Source: Herbaspirillum chlorophenolicum (lineage in GTDB: Bacteria; Pseudomonadota; Gammaproteobacteria; Burkholderiales; Burkholderiaceae_D). Taken from it: 64,000 nt of DNA. The DNA lies in the NCBI RefSeq assembly GCF_001189955.1, contig NZ_LFLT01000001.1, positions 62,001-126,000 of the forward strand, written 5' to 3'. The notes beneath the pieces are model-generated. The model did not search any database. It worked only from the letters and a program-made list of their open reading frames with translations, and was not told the origin of the DNA. Made by a program: the position numbers and the translations under genes. Of this stretch, positions 9,290 to 16,093 are shown piece by piece; positions within the stretch are counted from its first letter, which is position 1; each line of letters starts with the position of its first letter.

Positions 9290-9448
9290 GCGGGGGAAGT
9301 TGGGGGAGTGGAAGCGGGGCAATCGCGGTATGCAGTAACGGGGTGTGTTCTCGGTAAAGAGGTTTGCAGGGGCAGTAGCAGTGCGTGTAGTGGCAGTGCC
9401 AGCAGTAAGTAGCAAGGGTGAGTAAAAGGTAGTGGCAGTAAAGCAGTG
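9290..9448 (+). repeat. G-rich, C-poor tract with GTAGCAGT-like repeats
   Basis: The gap 9270-9579 holds no supported gene. Its left part has four G-runs of four or five (about 9290-9342) that could form a long-looped G-quadruplex. Its right part (about 9368-9448) repeats AGTAGCAGT, GTAGTGGCAGT and similar words. Frames on the reverse strand read as low-complexity Leu/Cys/His/Tyr strings and look like artefacts of this composition. Confidence 0.5.
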
Positions 9449-9579
9449 TCTTGAGGATGGAACGGCAGGTCGTGAAGCTGCATGGCAGTACCAAGGCGCG
9501 TCACGCAGCGTGGGTGCGTAGCTGCACTCACGGGGGCAGCCAGCGGCTTGCCCGTTCTTTTCCATGAGAAAATAGCAGC

Positions 9580-10248
9580 ATGCAAAATTCACATCCATCT
9601 GCGCAGAACCTGCGCCCGCTGATCCCGTTGGCCGACTATCAGCGTATCTTCCGCGTCGTGCATTCCGTGCTTCAAAGTGTCGAGGCAGATATTCCGGCCG
9701 CAAGTTTTTTCTTCAGCGTCACCGCAGCACAGATGCTGAAGAAATTTTACAAACGCAATGCGTTTCCCGTTGCAGGCGCTGCGTTCTACCTGATCAACCA
9801 GGAGGGCGGCGGCGCGCTGTCCTTTGGCGTGCTGGGCGACGATGCCCAGGCCGTCTCGAGCAACCATGATGCATTCCACGCCTGGGTCCAATGCGATGGT
9901 TACGCAATCGATTTCATGGCGCCGGTATTTCAGGAATTGCTCGCTGCGGCGGGCCATGCGGTACCGGTGCCGCGCCGTATGTTCCAGAAGGATCTCGGGC
10001 GCATGAGCGCGTCGGCCACGGCGTTGGCGGCGCCGGGCGACTTTTTCCTCAATCCCAATCTTGAGCTGACGCGTGAGTTGCTGCAGCAGTTCATGGCCAA
10101 GAAAGCGCTGACCAACCTGTCGCAAGTGTGCGTGGAGTGGTACCGCAAGCCGCCCAAGGCGATGCCGGACGACCTCGCGCTGCAGGGCGGCGATGGCGAA
10201 GTCGCGCGCATCAGGCTCAATCCCGTGGCGGTCGACGGCGTCTGGTAG
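9580..10248 (+). CDS. DUF2026-family protein
   Basis: A 222-residue soluble protein, no signal peptide or membrane helix. ATG at 9580; the upstream CATGAGAAAATAGCAGC has no strong ribosome site. The pattern is that of DUF2026: LIPLADYQRIFRVVHSVLQS near the N-terminus, then FPVAGAAFYLIN, a central FHAWVQCDGYAIDFMAPVF, and a C-terminal LSQVCVEWYRKPPKAM. The HAW...C...D arrangement in the middle recalls transglutaminase-like or papain-like folds, so a Cys/His/Asp hydrolase is possible, but this is a guess. It has no operon partner; function unknown. Confidence 0.7.
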   Translation: MQNSHPSAQNLRPLIPLADYQRIFRVVHSVLQSVEADIPAASFFFSVTAAQMLKKFYKRNAFPVAGAAFYLINQEGGGALSFGVLGDDAQAVSSNHDAFHAWVQCDGYAIDFMAPVFQELLAAAGHAVPVPRRMFQKDLGRMSASATALAAPGDFFLNPNLELTRELLQQFMAKKALTNLSQVCVEWYRKPPKAMPDDLALQGGDGEVARIRLNPVAVDGVW

Positions 10249-10468
10249 GTATTGCCCGGAATCCGGGTACAGAGGGGGAGTGCTGAAGGTAGAAGGCCGA
10301 GCCTCCGGAGGAGGGTGTGCTGGACGAGTGTCCAACACACCATGCGATCATGCATATCGGTTGCATGTACCGCACTAGAACCAGCAAGATAACCGTCATG
10401 TGTTACGGCAGCGTGACATGCCGGGGCGGCGATAAAAATAATCGAATCCGGTTTCCCCATGGCGCGAT

Positions 10469-10500
10469 GTCATTCCGGTGTCATAAGCCGCCGTTACTAT
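10469..10500 (+). promoter_or_regulatory. candidate promoter of second small RNA, with TGTCAT direct repeat
   Basis: TACTAT at 10495-10500 is a plausible -10. Ten bases upstream ends the second of two TGTCAT words (10469-10474 and 10479-10484). This placement resembles a Pho box feeding a PhoB-type promoter, but the repeat period is 10 and not 11 bp, so the match is imperfect. Confidence 0.3.
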
Positions 10501-10506
10501 CCTGTC

Positions 10507-10570
10507 TGTCTCCTCTGTACCTGTTGCAGATGTTTCGCCTGCGATGCGAGCGCATCGCAGGCTATTTTTT
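10507..10570 (+). ncRNA. second candidate small RNA (about 64 nt) ending in a strong terminator
   Basis: From about 10507 the transcript would begin GTCTCCTCTGTACC, contain a short pyrimidine-rich single-stranded region, and end in the terminator at 10537-10570. It shares the GTCTCCTC 5' start and the order promoter, C/U-rich segment, terminator with the candidate at 8675. No gene lies just upstream to explain the terminator: the DUF2026 gene ends about 290 bp earlier. No coding potential is seen. Confidence 0.4.
10537..10570 (+). terminator. strong intrinsic terminator
   Basis: GCCTGCGATGCG (10537-10548) and CGCATCGCAGGC (10551-10562) are exact complements, a 12-bp stem, followed by TATTTTTT. 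It is either the end of the second candidate small RNA or a distant terminator of the DUF2026 gene. Confidence 0.85.
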
Positions 10571-10847
10571 CTGCGGGCCTTATCCCCGCCATCGAATCCG
10601 ATTTCTGCTGTAGAGCTTCACGCCAAGGCCGGAAGTGGCGTTGTAACCCGGCAGTACGCACACGTGTTGGAAGCTGCGATCCTCCCTTCCCGGCAGGCGA
10701 AAGCTTGATCCGGTCACGCGGCGCGGGGTGCGTCCACACCTGTTCACGATCTTGTCGTGGGTCGTGAACGGGTGACGTCCCGCAGTATTTCTCCCTCCGT
10801 TTTCTCTCCCCTGTTTCGTATGGCCCGTTCCTGCACAACATTGCGCG

Positions 10848-10930
10848 GGAAATGGAATCCCTTTTCTTTTCAATGGCTTGGGCTACTTGTCAAAATCTTT
10901 TCCACAGGCTTACTCCCAAAAAGTGTGGAT
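10848..10930. repeat. DnaA-box-pair repeat, copy A
   Basis: First of three diverged copies. Common core: CAATGGCTT, about 15 bases, CAAAA, TTTTCCACAGGCTT, a few bases, CCAAAA, GTGTGGAT. The copy carries TTTTCCACA and, facing it, TGTGGATAT, each one mismatch from the DnaA box TTATCCACA/TGTGGATAA. Copies A and B also share a left extension ending in ATCCCTTTTC. No coding potential is seen in 10571-11437. Confidence 0.7.
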
Positions 10931-11020
10931 ATCTTTGCCTCTGGCGGATGGATGCTGACCATTCTGACCCGGCCCCATCCGGATGGCCGGGATGGCCTTC
11001 GTTTTGACGCACTTTGCTAC

Positions 11021-11106
11021 GGAAACGGAAATCCCTTTTCGATCAATGGCTTAGCCTGCTTGCTCAAGGGTTTTCCACAGGCTTGCTACCAAAATGTGTG
11101 GATAAG
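11021..11106. repeat. DnaA-box-pair repeat, copy B (contains a consensus DnaA box)
   Basis: Best-preserved copy. It carries TTTTCCACA (8 of 9) and TGTGGATAA (9 of 9 to the DnaA box on the reverse strand) in convergent orientation about 18 bp apart. A further box-like TGGGGATAA lies near 11147, and the palindrome at 11107-11132 follows directly. Confidence 0.75.
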
Positions 11107-11132
11107 CAGGGAGCTTGTGCACAAGCTCCCTG
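11107..11132. repeat. perfect 26-bp palindrome
   Basis: The 26 bases read identically on both strands: CAGGGAGCTTGTG followed at once by its exact reverse complement, with TTGTGCACAA at the centre. One G/T mismatch outside, the match resumes for two more bases each side (11104-11135). It abuts the exact DnaA box of repeat copy B. It lacks a T-run, so it is not a normal terminator. A dimeric protein site or cruciform is possible. Confidence 0.85.
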
Positions 11133-11319
11133 TTTCGGTCAGGCAGTGGGGATAAGTCGTTTTGCAACGAGGATGTTTGCCGGGCGGCAGTATTGCCGCC
11201 AGTTACCACCAGCCAGTCAAAAACCTTGCCTGGTGTGTGATTGCGGCCGATGCATGCAATGCGCAGCGGATGTGTTCGACAGCGGGGCTGCCGTTCAATG
11301 CTCCACAATGCAACGATAG

Positions 11320-11400
11320 TGGGATTGTCTTTTATTTCAATGGCTTAGGCGGCTTTTCAAAACCATATCCACAGGCTTGTACCCAAAATCTGTGAATAAG
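11320..11400. repeat. DnaA-box-pair repeat, copy C
   Basis: Third copy, reading TTTCAATGGCTTAGGC from about 11335, then ATATCCACAGGCTTGTACCC and AAAATCTGTGAATAAG to 11400. The two box-like words (ATATCCACA, TGTGAATAA) each differ from consensus by one base. It ends 38 bp before the stop codon of the convergent DUF3299 gene. Confidence 0.65.
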
Positions 11401-11437
11401 TGGCGATGAAAGGCCGGGGATCCCGGAGCGTCTTGAC

Positions 11438-12205
11438 TCAGCTGTTGTCCGGCTCGGTATAAGGTTCGACCTTCACTGCCGTCATGCTGTAGCCGGCGGC
11501 GCCCATGGACGAGTCGGAACGCTCGACCTTGACCACGCCGCTGATCCAGACCGCATCCATGGTGCGCACGTTCTTGATGGCCTTGCTGCTCTTGACGTGG
11601 ATGATCTGGTTGGCCGGCGGCGGCGGCACGTGGATGCAGGCGCCGAAGTAGGGCACCAGCAGGAATTCCTTGAGCGCCTCGCCTTCGCGGTCGAGCGACA
11701 CGACGAAGCCGGGCAGGCGCACAGCCGCACCTTCCATTGATGGGTCGACCGGCGCATCCTTCCAGTACTTCTTGGCTTTCCACAGCGCGGCGTCGGCGCG
11801 CGGGTCGTTGTCGTCCAACTGGTCCAGCTTGAGGCCCTTGAATGGCGCCATGGCGTCCCAGTCCTTGGGGATCAGGCTTTCCCAGGCGATTTCGCGGTAG
11901 CCGCCGACCATCTTGCCGGAGGCTTTGTAAGGCTGGTCGGTGACGGTGGCGCTTTGCTTGAGGTGGTCGCCGACCTGATATTGCCCATCCGATGCGGCGG
12001 CAACGCCGGTGACCGTGCTGCCGGCATCGGCGCGCGCCGTGACGGCGGGCACTGCTCCGGCCAGCGGGGCGCCTGCGGTTTGCGGTATGGCCGCGGCGGC
12101 GGGCGTCGCGGCCGCTTCGTCGCCGGAATGCGCGGCCAGGCGTACACCGGTGCCGATCAGCAGGCCGGCGGCGGCGATGCCGCCTATCCAGTAGAGAGTT
12201 TTCAT
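11438..12205 (-). CDS. DUF3299 periplasmic protein (zrg-type zinc locus)
   Basis: 255 residues with an N-terminal membrane anchor or signal (MKTLYWIGGIAAAGLLIGTG), an Ala/Pro-rich linker to about residue 85, then a DUF3299 domain: REIAWESLIPKDWD, LPGFVVSLDREGEALKEFLL and the family hallmark GACIHVPPPPANQIIHV. DUF3299 proteins are exported and commonly lie beside a MacB/FtsX-type permease, LolD-like ATPase and DUF2796 gene, as here and in the Zur-controlled zrg locus of Vibrio cholerae. It starts 14 bp after the permease gene's stop and is the last gene of this unit. Its molecular role is not known to me. Confidence 0.8.
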   Translation of the reverse strand: MKTLYWIGGIAAAGLLIGTGVRLAAHSGDEAAATPAAAAIPQTAGAPLAGAVPAVTARADAGSTVTGVAAASDGQYQVGDHLKQSATVTDQPYKASGKMVGGYREIAWESLIPKDWDAMAPFKGLKLDQLDDNDPRADAALWKAKKYWKDAPVDPSMEGAAVRLPGFVVSLDREGEALKEFLLVPYFGACIHVPPPPANQIIHVKSSKAIKNVRTMDAVWISGVVKVERSDSSMGAAGYSMTAVKVEPYTEPDNS

Positions 12206-12218
12206 GTCGATTGCAGGT

Positions 12219-13487
12219 TCAAATTCTTGGCGTCAGGCCGTCGGACAGGCTGAGCCTGTAGGCGCGCAGGCCCGGCAGCAGGCTGGCGGCGAAACCGGCG
12301 GCAACGGTCCAGAGCAGCAATTGTAATTCGCCTGCGGACGGCCATGCAGGCTGCAGCGCGATGCCGAACTGCGCCGCCAGCGTCGGCCCCAGCGCCAGCA
12401 GCAGGACGGTGAGAAGCAGCACGCCCGACACCACGCCGGCCAGCATCACACCCAGGCCTTCGATGGACAGCAGGATGAAGACATCCCAAGGACGCGCGCC
12501 GACCGAACGCAGGATGGCCAGTTCGCGCCGGCGCTCGCCCAGGCTGGCGAGGATGGCCGCCACCAGTCCGGCCAGGCCGACCACCACCACCATGCCGGAC
12601 ACCACCAGCAGCGCGTTTTCGCCGATGCCGACCACGTCCCACAACTGGTCCAGCGCGACGCCGGGCAGCACCGCCATCAGCGGTTCCTTGAAGCCTTCGC
12701 CATCGGCGATGTCGCGTTGCACGGCGAACACCCGCGCACGGCTCTTCAGGCCGACCAGCACGGCGGTGATGCTCTTGGGCGTGAGGTCGAATTTCTTGAC
12801 CAGCGCCGGCGCGATGTGAAGTCCGGGCAGCGGGGCGCCGCCTTCCCAGTCGAGATGGATGGCTTCCATCGCGTCCAGGCCGATGTGCACCGTACGGTCC
12901 ACCGGCGTGCCGGTGCGCGCCAGGATGCCGGTGACCACGAAGGGTTTGTCGGCGTGCTGGGCCAGGTGGGCGCTGCCCATGCCGTGCGCCAGCACGATGC
13001 GGTCGCCCGGTTTGTAATGCAGCTTGTCGGCGACTTCGGCGCCGAGCACGGTCTCGAACACGTCGGCGAAAGGACGGCCCTGCACCAGTTGCAGTGCCTT
13101 TCCGTCGCCGTAATGGAAATGCCGGAAGTAGTCGCCGTTGGTGGCCAGCACCGGGAAACCGCGGTGCGAGTCGCCCAGCGAGATCGGGATGGTCCAGGCC
13201 ACGGCCGGGTTGCGCGCCAGCGCCTGGGCGCTGTCCCAGCCCATGTTGTTGGTGGCGCCGCCGATGCGGAAGATCGCGTACAGCATCAGCTGGATCGGGC
13301 TGGTGCGCGCGCCCACCACCAGGTCGGTGCCCGATACCGATTGCGAGAAGCCGGCGCGCACGTCATGGCGCACGCGCTCGATGCCCAGCAGCATGGTGGT
13401 GGAAAGGGCGATGGCCAGTAGCATCAGGCCCAGCGTGAAACGGCGGTTCCATGCGCTTTTCGTGGCCAGGCGCAGCAGTGTCCTCAT
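12219..13487 (-). CDS. FtsX/MacB-like ABC transporter permease (zrg-type zinc locus)
   Basis: 422 residues. The ATG at 13487-13485 overlaps the ATPase stop by 4 bases (ATGA), indicating coupled translation; longer upstream frames would run deep into the ATPase gene. One helix near the N-terminus (FTLGLMLLAIALSTTMLLGI), a large periplasmic domain of about 240 residues (SGTDLVVGARTSPIQLMLYA onward), then three C-terminal helices with the FtsX-type loop RRRELAILRSVGARPWDVF. This architecture is that of LolC/MacB-type mechanotransmission permeases, not of importers. With the next gene it probably drives extraction or handling of a periplasmic or outer-membrane partner in zinc acquisition (inference from context). 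Confidence 0.85.
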   Translation of the reverse strand: MRTLLRLATKSAWNRRFTLGLMLLAIALSTTMLLGIERVRHDVRAGFSQSVSGTDLVVGARTSPIQLMLYAIFRIGGATNNMGWDSAQALARNPAVAWTIPISLGDSHRGFPVLATNGDYFRHFHYGDGKALQLVQGRPFADVFETVLGAEVADKLHYKPGDRIVLAHGMGSAHLAQHADKPFVVTGILARTGTPVDRTVHIGLDAMEAIHLDWEGGAPLPGLHIAPALVKKFDLTPKSITAVLVGLKSRARVFAVQRDIADGEGFKEPLMAVLPGVALDQLWDVVGIGENALLVVSGMVVVVGLAGLVAAILASLGERRRELAILRSVGARPWDVFILLSIEGLGVMLAGVVSGVLLLTVLLLALGPTLAAQFGIALQPAWPSAGELQLLLWTVAAGFAASLLPGLRAYRLSLSDGLTPRI

Positions 13488-14212
13488 GCGGCCTCCTCGA
13501 TGCTGGCGGCGCGGTTGACCTGTTCCAGCGCAATGCGCCGGTGGAAGCGTTCGGCCAGGCGCTGGTCGTGGCTGACGAACACCAGCGCCGCGCCGCCGTG
13601 GGCGCATTCGCGTTGCAACAGGTCGAGGAAGGCTTGCTGGCGGTCGCTGTCCAGCGCCGAGGTCGGCTCGTCGGCGACGATGATCTCGGGCCGGCCGATC
13701 AGTGCGCGCGCCGCCGCCACGCGCTGCTGCTGGCCGATCGACAACTGGGTGACCGGGCGCGCCCACAGTGCGGGCGCCAGGTCCAGCGATGTTAGCAATG
13801 AGTGGGCCGCTTCCTGCAAGTTGCCGCCTTGCTGCAAGGTGCGGCCCTTGCGATAGGACGAGAACTGGCAGGGCAGCAGCACGTTGTCGGTGACGGACAG
13901 ATAAGGCAGCAGGTTGAATTGCTGGAAGATGAAGCCGATATGGTCCACCCGGAAACGGTCGCGCCGTGCGGCGGGCAAGCCCTGCAACGCTTGTCCCAGC
14001 ACTTCCACGCTGCCCGCCTGCGGCGCGATGATGCCGCCGATGGTCGCCAGCAAGGTGCTCTTGCCGCTGCCGCTGGGGCCGCTGACGAAGATGTGCTCGC
14101 GTGCCTCCACCCGCAATTCGTCTAGCGCCAGTGCGGGATGCGGCTGGCCGGGCCAGGTGAAGCTCAGGTTGCGCAAGTGGATGGCGGGCGTGGCAGGCTG
14201 CGGCTGGTTCAT
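13484..14212 (-). CDS. LolD/MacB-like ABC transporter ATPase (zrg-type zinc locus)
   Basis: 242 residues, cytoplasmic. Walker A GPSGSGKS (about residues 44-51), Q-loop in FIFQQFNLLPYLSVTDNVLL (a LolD-type signature), ABC signature QLSIGQQQR with I replacing the first G of LSGGQ, Walker B IIVADEPTSALD, switch FVSHDQ. It pairs with the overlapping permease gene. The preceding gene, 105 bp upstream, is the DUF2796 protein. The set matches the zrg locus known from Vibrio. Confidence 0.88.
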   Translation of the reverse strand: MNQPQPATPAIHLRNLSFTWPGQPHPALALDELRVEAREHIFVSGPSGSGKSTLLATIGGIIAPQAGSVEVLGQALQGLPAARRDRFRVDHIGFIFQQFNLLPYLSVTDNVLLPCQFSSYRKGRTLQQGGNLQEAAHSLLTSLDLAPALWARPVTQLSIGQQQRVAAARALIGRPEIIVADEPTSALDSDRQQAFLDLLQRECAHGGAALVFVSHDQRLAERFHRRIALEQVNRAASIEEAA

Positions 14213-14316
14213 GTCAACGGTGCATCGGGGAGGCGGGATGGGATAAGGGCCGAAGGGGCTGGCGCGATGATACGCCTGCCTGCTGTCAACGGCCTGACTT
14301 CCTCTGGTAGCTCGGA

Positions 14317-14904
14317 TCAGTTGAGGGGAATGATCCCGTTGTCCGGCGCCAGTTGGAAAGCGGCTTGCTTCTTGGGCGTGGCCAGCTGGACGTCGATGCG
14401 CTGGAAGCCGGGGAAGGCGCGGAACAGGGCGCTGGCATCCACCGTGTTGAGCGCGCCGGGGCTGGCGCAGACCAGCGTGAAGTCGCCGTCGAGGTCGGCA
14501 TGGCCATCGCTGGCGGCGGCCGGGGCGGCGCTGGACGGCGATTTTTCACCCAGCAAGGCGGGCGGCAGCACGGCGGATTCAAGCTGGATTTCGGCCGGTT
14601 TGCATTGTGCGGCGGCATCGGTGGCGAACATGCGGCCGGCGTCGCGCAGCACCTTGGCCATTGCCTGTACGGTTTCCTTGTCGCGGGCAGAGGTGGCGGC
14701 GTGTTCGAAGCCGACCAGGTTGATCAGCGGCGTATCCAGGTGCAGCGTCAGGGTATTGCCTTCCAGCGCCACATCCAGCTTGCCCACGCCATGCTCGTGG
14801 GCCGGATGGTTGCCGTGGTGGTCGTCGGCGGCAAAGGCCGGCAAGCTCAACAGTGAGGCTGCAATAACGGAAAAGGCAGAAAAGGCGAGGGGCAGACGGG
14901 ACAT
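14317..14904 (-). CDS. zrgA: DUF2796/ZrgA-family periplasmic zinc-binding protein
   Basis: 195 residues. The start at 14904 gives MSRLPLAFSAFSVIAASLLSLPAFA, a clean Sec signal peptide; a longer frame upstream would overlap the operator region and lose it. The mature N-terminus is His-rich (ADDHHGNHPAHEHGVGKLDV), a likely metal-capture segment. The body has the DUF2796 pattern LHLDTPLINLVGFEH, a later DFTLVCASPGALNTVD and a closing QLAPDNGIIPLN. In Vibrio cholerae ZrgA is a Zur-repressed zinc-uptake protein. Here it is the first gene of the leftward unit, reading away from the paired operators at 14996-15050. Confidence 0.85.
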   Translation of the reverse strand: MSRLPLAFSAFSVIAASLLSLPAFAADDHHGNHPAHEHGVGKLDVALEGNTLTLHLDTPLINLVGFEHAATSARDKETVQAMAKVLRDAGRMFATDAAAQCKPAEIQLESAVLPPALLGEKSPSSAAPAAASDGHADLDGDFTLVCASPGALNTVDASALFRAFPGFQRIDVQLATPKKQAAFQLAPDNGIIPLN

Positions 14905-14984
14905 GGATAGTCTTTCGTTGGTGTGGGCGCCTGGGCGTCGGTTGAACCCAGCATTTTGGGCCTGCCTGGCAGAAAAATTCAGTC

Positions 14985-15050
14985 TTGTTACATTCTGCAA
15001 CAGGGTTGCATTATAATTCGTGCTTTCCCATTTTTTGCAACTAGGTTGCG
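14985..15050. promoter_or_regulatory. divergent promoters with two candidate zinc-repressor (Zur) operators
   Basis: Two inverted repeats lie between the zinc units: TGCAAC-AGG-GTTGCA at 14996-15010 and TGCAAC-TAG-GTTGCG at 15036-15050, centres 40 bp apart. TATAAT at 15012-15017 with TTACAT at 14988-14993 (18-bp spacing) gives a rightward promoter whose spacer holds the first box. On the other strand, TATAAT (complement of 15010-15015) with TTGCAA near 15035-15040 gives a leftward promoter overlapping the second box. Binding should block both. Zur is the natural regulator from context; its gene is not in the window. Confidence 0.7.
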
Positions 15051-15117
15051 ATCGGTTCGGAAGCTATGTCTTCCGGCGATGCCGCCGCTTGCATCCTTCT
15101 TAGTCAGGTTATCTGCC

Positions 15118-15249
15118 GTGTCGGTTCTTTCTCGTTTGTTGATGAAGCAAGGCGTGCTCGCCAGCCCTTGGTGGCAGCGCGTGCTGGCGGTGCTGCCCAT
15201 CTGCCTGCTGCTGTGGCTGGGCGTGCTGTGGGCGCTGGGGGAGGGTTGA
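15118..15249 (+). CDS. small membrane protein encoded ahead of the zinc ABC ATPase
   Basis: A short frame starting with GTG at 15118 (MSVLSRLLMKQGVLASPWWQ, 43 residues) or with ATG at 15142 (35 residues). It has one hydrophobic helix (VLAVLPICLLLWLGVLWAL) and ends GEG. Its stop is one base before the ATPase ATG at 15251, so the genes are translationally coupled. It is the first frame after the rightward promoter. No named family is recognised. The tight coupling and helix favour a real gene that may act with the transporter. No strong ribosome site is visible before either start. Confidence 0.5.
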   Translation: MSVLSRLLMKQGVLASPWWQRVLAVLPICLLLWLGVLWALGEG

Positions 15250-15250
15250 T

Positions 15251-16093
15251 ATGTCTGCCGTCATTTCATTGGAAAACCTGACCGTCAGTTACCGGCGGCA
15301 TCCTGCCTTGCATCACATCAGCGGCGCTTTCGTGCGTGGTTCGCTGACCGCGGTGGTCGGCCCCAACGGCGCTGGCAAAAGCACTTTGCTCAAAAGCATG
15401 CTGGGTCTGGTTCGCTGCAACGGCGGCCGGGTGGTCACGCATGTGGACACACGCCGCATCGCCTACCTGCCGCAGCAGGCCGAAATCGACCGCAGCTTTC
15501 CGATTTCGGTGCTGGATTGCGTGCTGCTGGGCTATTGGCCGGGCAAGGGCAACTGGCGCGGCATCGACGCCGGTATGGCGGCGCGCGCGCGCCAGGCGCT
15601 GGCGGCGGTGGGGCTGGACGGTTTTGCATCCCGCGCCGTCTCCAGCTTGTCGGTCGGGCAATTCCAGCGTGTGCTGTTCGCCCGCATCCTGTTGCAGGAC
15701 GCCGAGGTGATCCTGTTGGACGAACCGTTCAACGCCATCGACACCCGCACCACCAGTGACTTGCTGCGCATCATTGCCGCCTGGCATGCGGAGCAGCGTA
15801 CGGTGATCGCGGTGCTGCACGACTACGACCAGGTGCGGCGTTCCTTCCCGCAGACGCTGCTGCTGGCGCGCAACGTGGTGGCCTGGGGCGATACCGCCGA
15901 GGTGCTGTGCGACGACAATCTGATGCGCGCCCGCGCCATGGCCGAGGCGGTGGATGAGTACGCGCCGGTATGCGAAGTGAGGGAAGACGACCTGCTGGCC
16001 CTGTCCTTGTCCTCTTCGCGCGCGCATGTGCACGAGCACGGCAGCCATCCCGGCCATCATCATGGCACCGAAGAGAAGGGCGGCCTGCAATGA
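15251..16093 (+). CDS. zinc ABC transporter ATP-binding protein (ZnuC/AztA type)
   Basis: 280 residues, cytoplasmic. Walker A GPNGAGKS (about 37-44), IAYLPQQAEIDRSFPISV containing the Q-loop typical of metal-type ATPases, signature SLSVGQFQR (variant of LSGGQ), Walker B VILLDEPFNAID, switch VLHDYDQV. The C-terminus is His-rich (HVHEHGSHPGHHHG), unusual for the subunit and suggesting metal sensing or buffering at the membrane. The stop overlaps the permease start (ATGA at 16090). Family resemblance is to AztA/ZnuC; I cannot separate the two by eye, so no symbol is given. Confidence 0.88.
   Translation: MSAVISLENLTVSYRRHPALHHISGAFVRGSLTAVVGPNGAGKSTLLKSMLGLVRCNGGRVVTHVDTRRIAYLPQQAEIDRSFPISVLDCVLLGYWPGKGNWRGIDAGMAARARQALAAVGLDGFASRAVSSLSVGQFQRVLFARILLQDAEVILLDEPFNAIDTRTTSDLLRIIAAWHAEQRTVIAVLHDYDQVRRSFPQTLLLARNVVAWGDTAEVLCDDNLMRARAMAEAVDEYAPVCEVREDDLLALSLSSSRAHVHEHGSHPGHHHGTEEKGGLQ

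Noticed and set aside
9005-9703. Reverse frames with Cys/His/Leu/Tyr-rich products in the G-rich gap
   Set aside because: The composition follows from the G-rich strand; no start signals and no domain, and one overlaps two forward genes with good starts.
10469-10484. Canonical Pho box
   Set aside because: The TGTCAT words are 10 bp apart and not 11, and the spacer is GC-rich; noted only as resemblance.
10757-11155. Forward frame of about 130 codons through the DnaA-box repeats
   Set aside because: The repeat copies fall in different frames and the product contains repeated FxxNGLACLLKGF-like strings from the DNA repeat; no ribosome site.
10848-11400. Chromosomal origin of replication (oriC)
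   Set aside because: DnaA-box-like words are present, but no dnaA, dnaN, gyrB, rpmH or parAB is near and no AT-rich unwinding region is evident. Kept as a DnaA-box cluster only.
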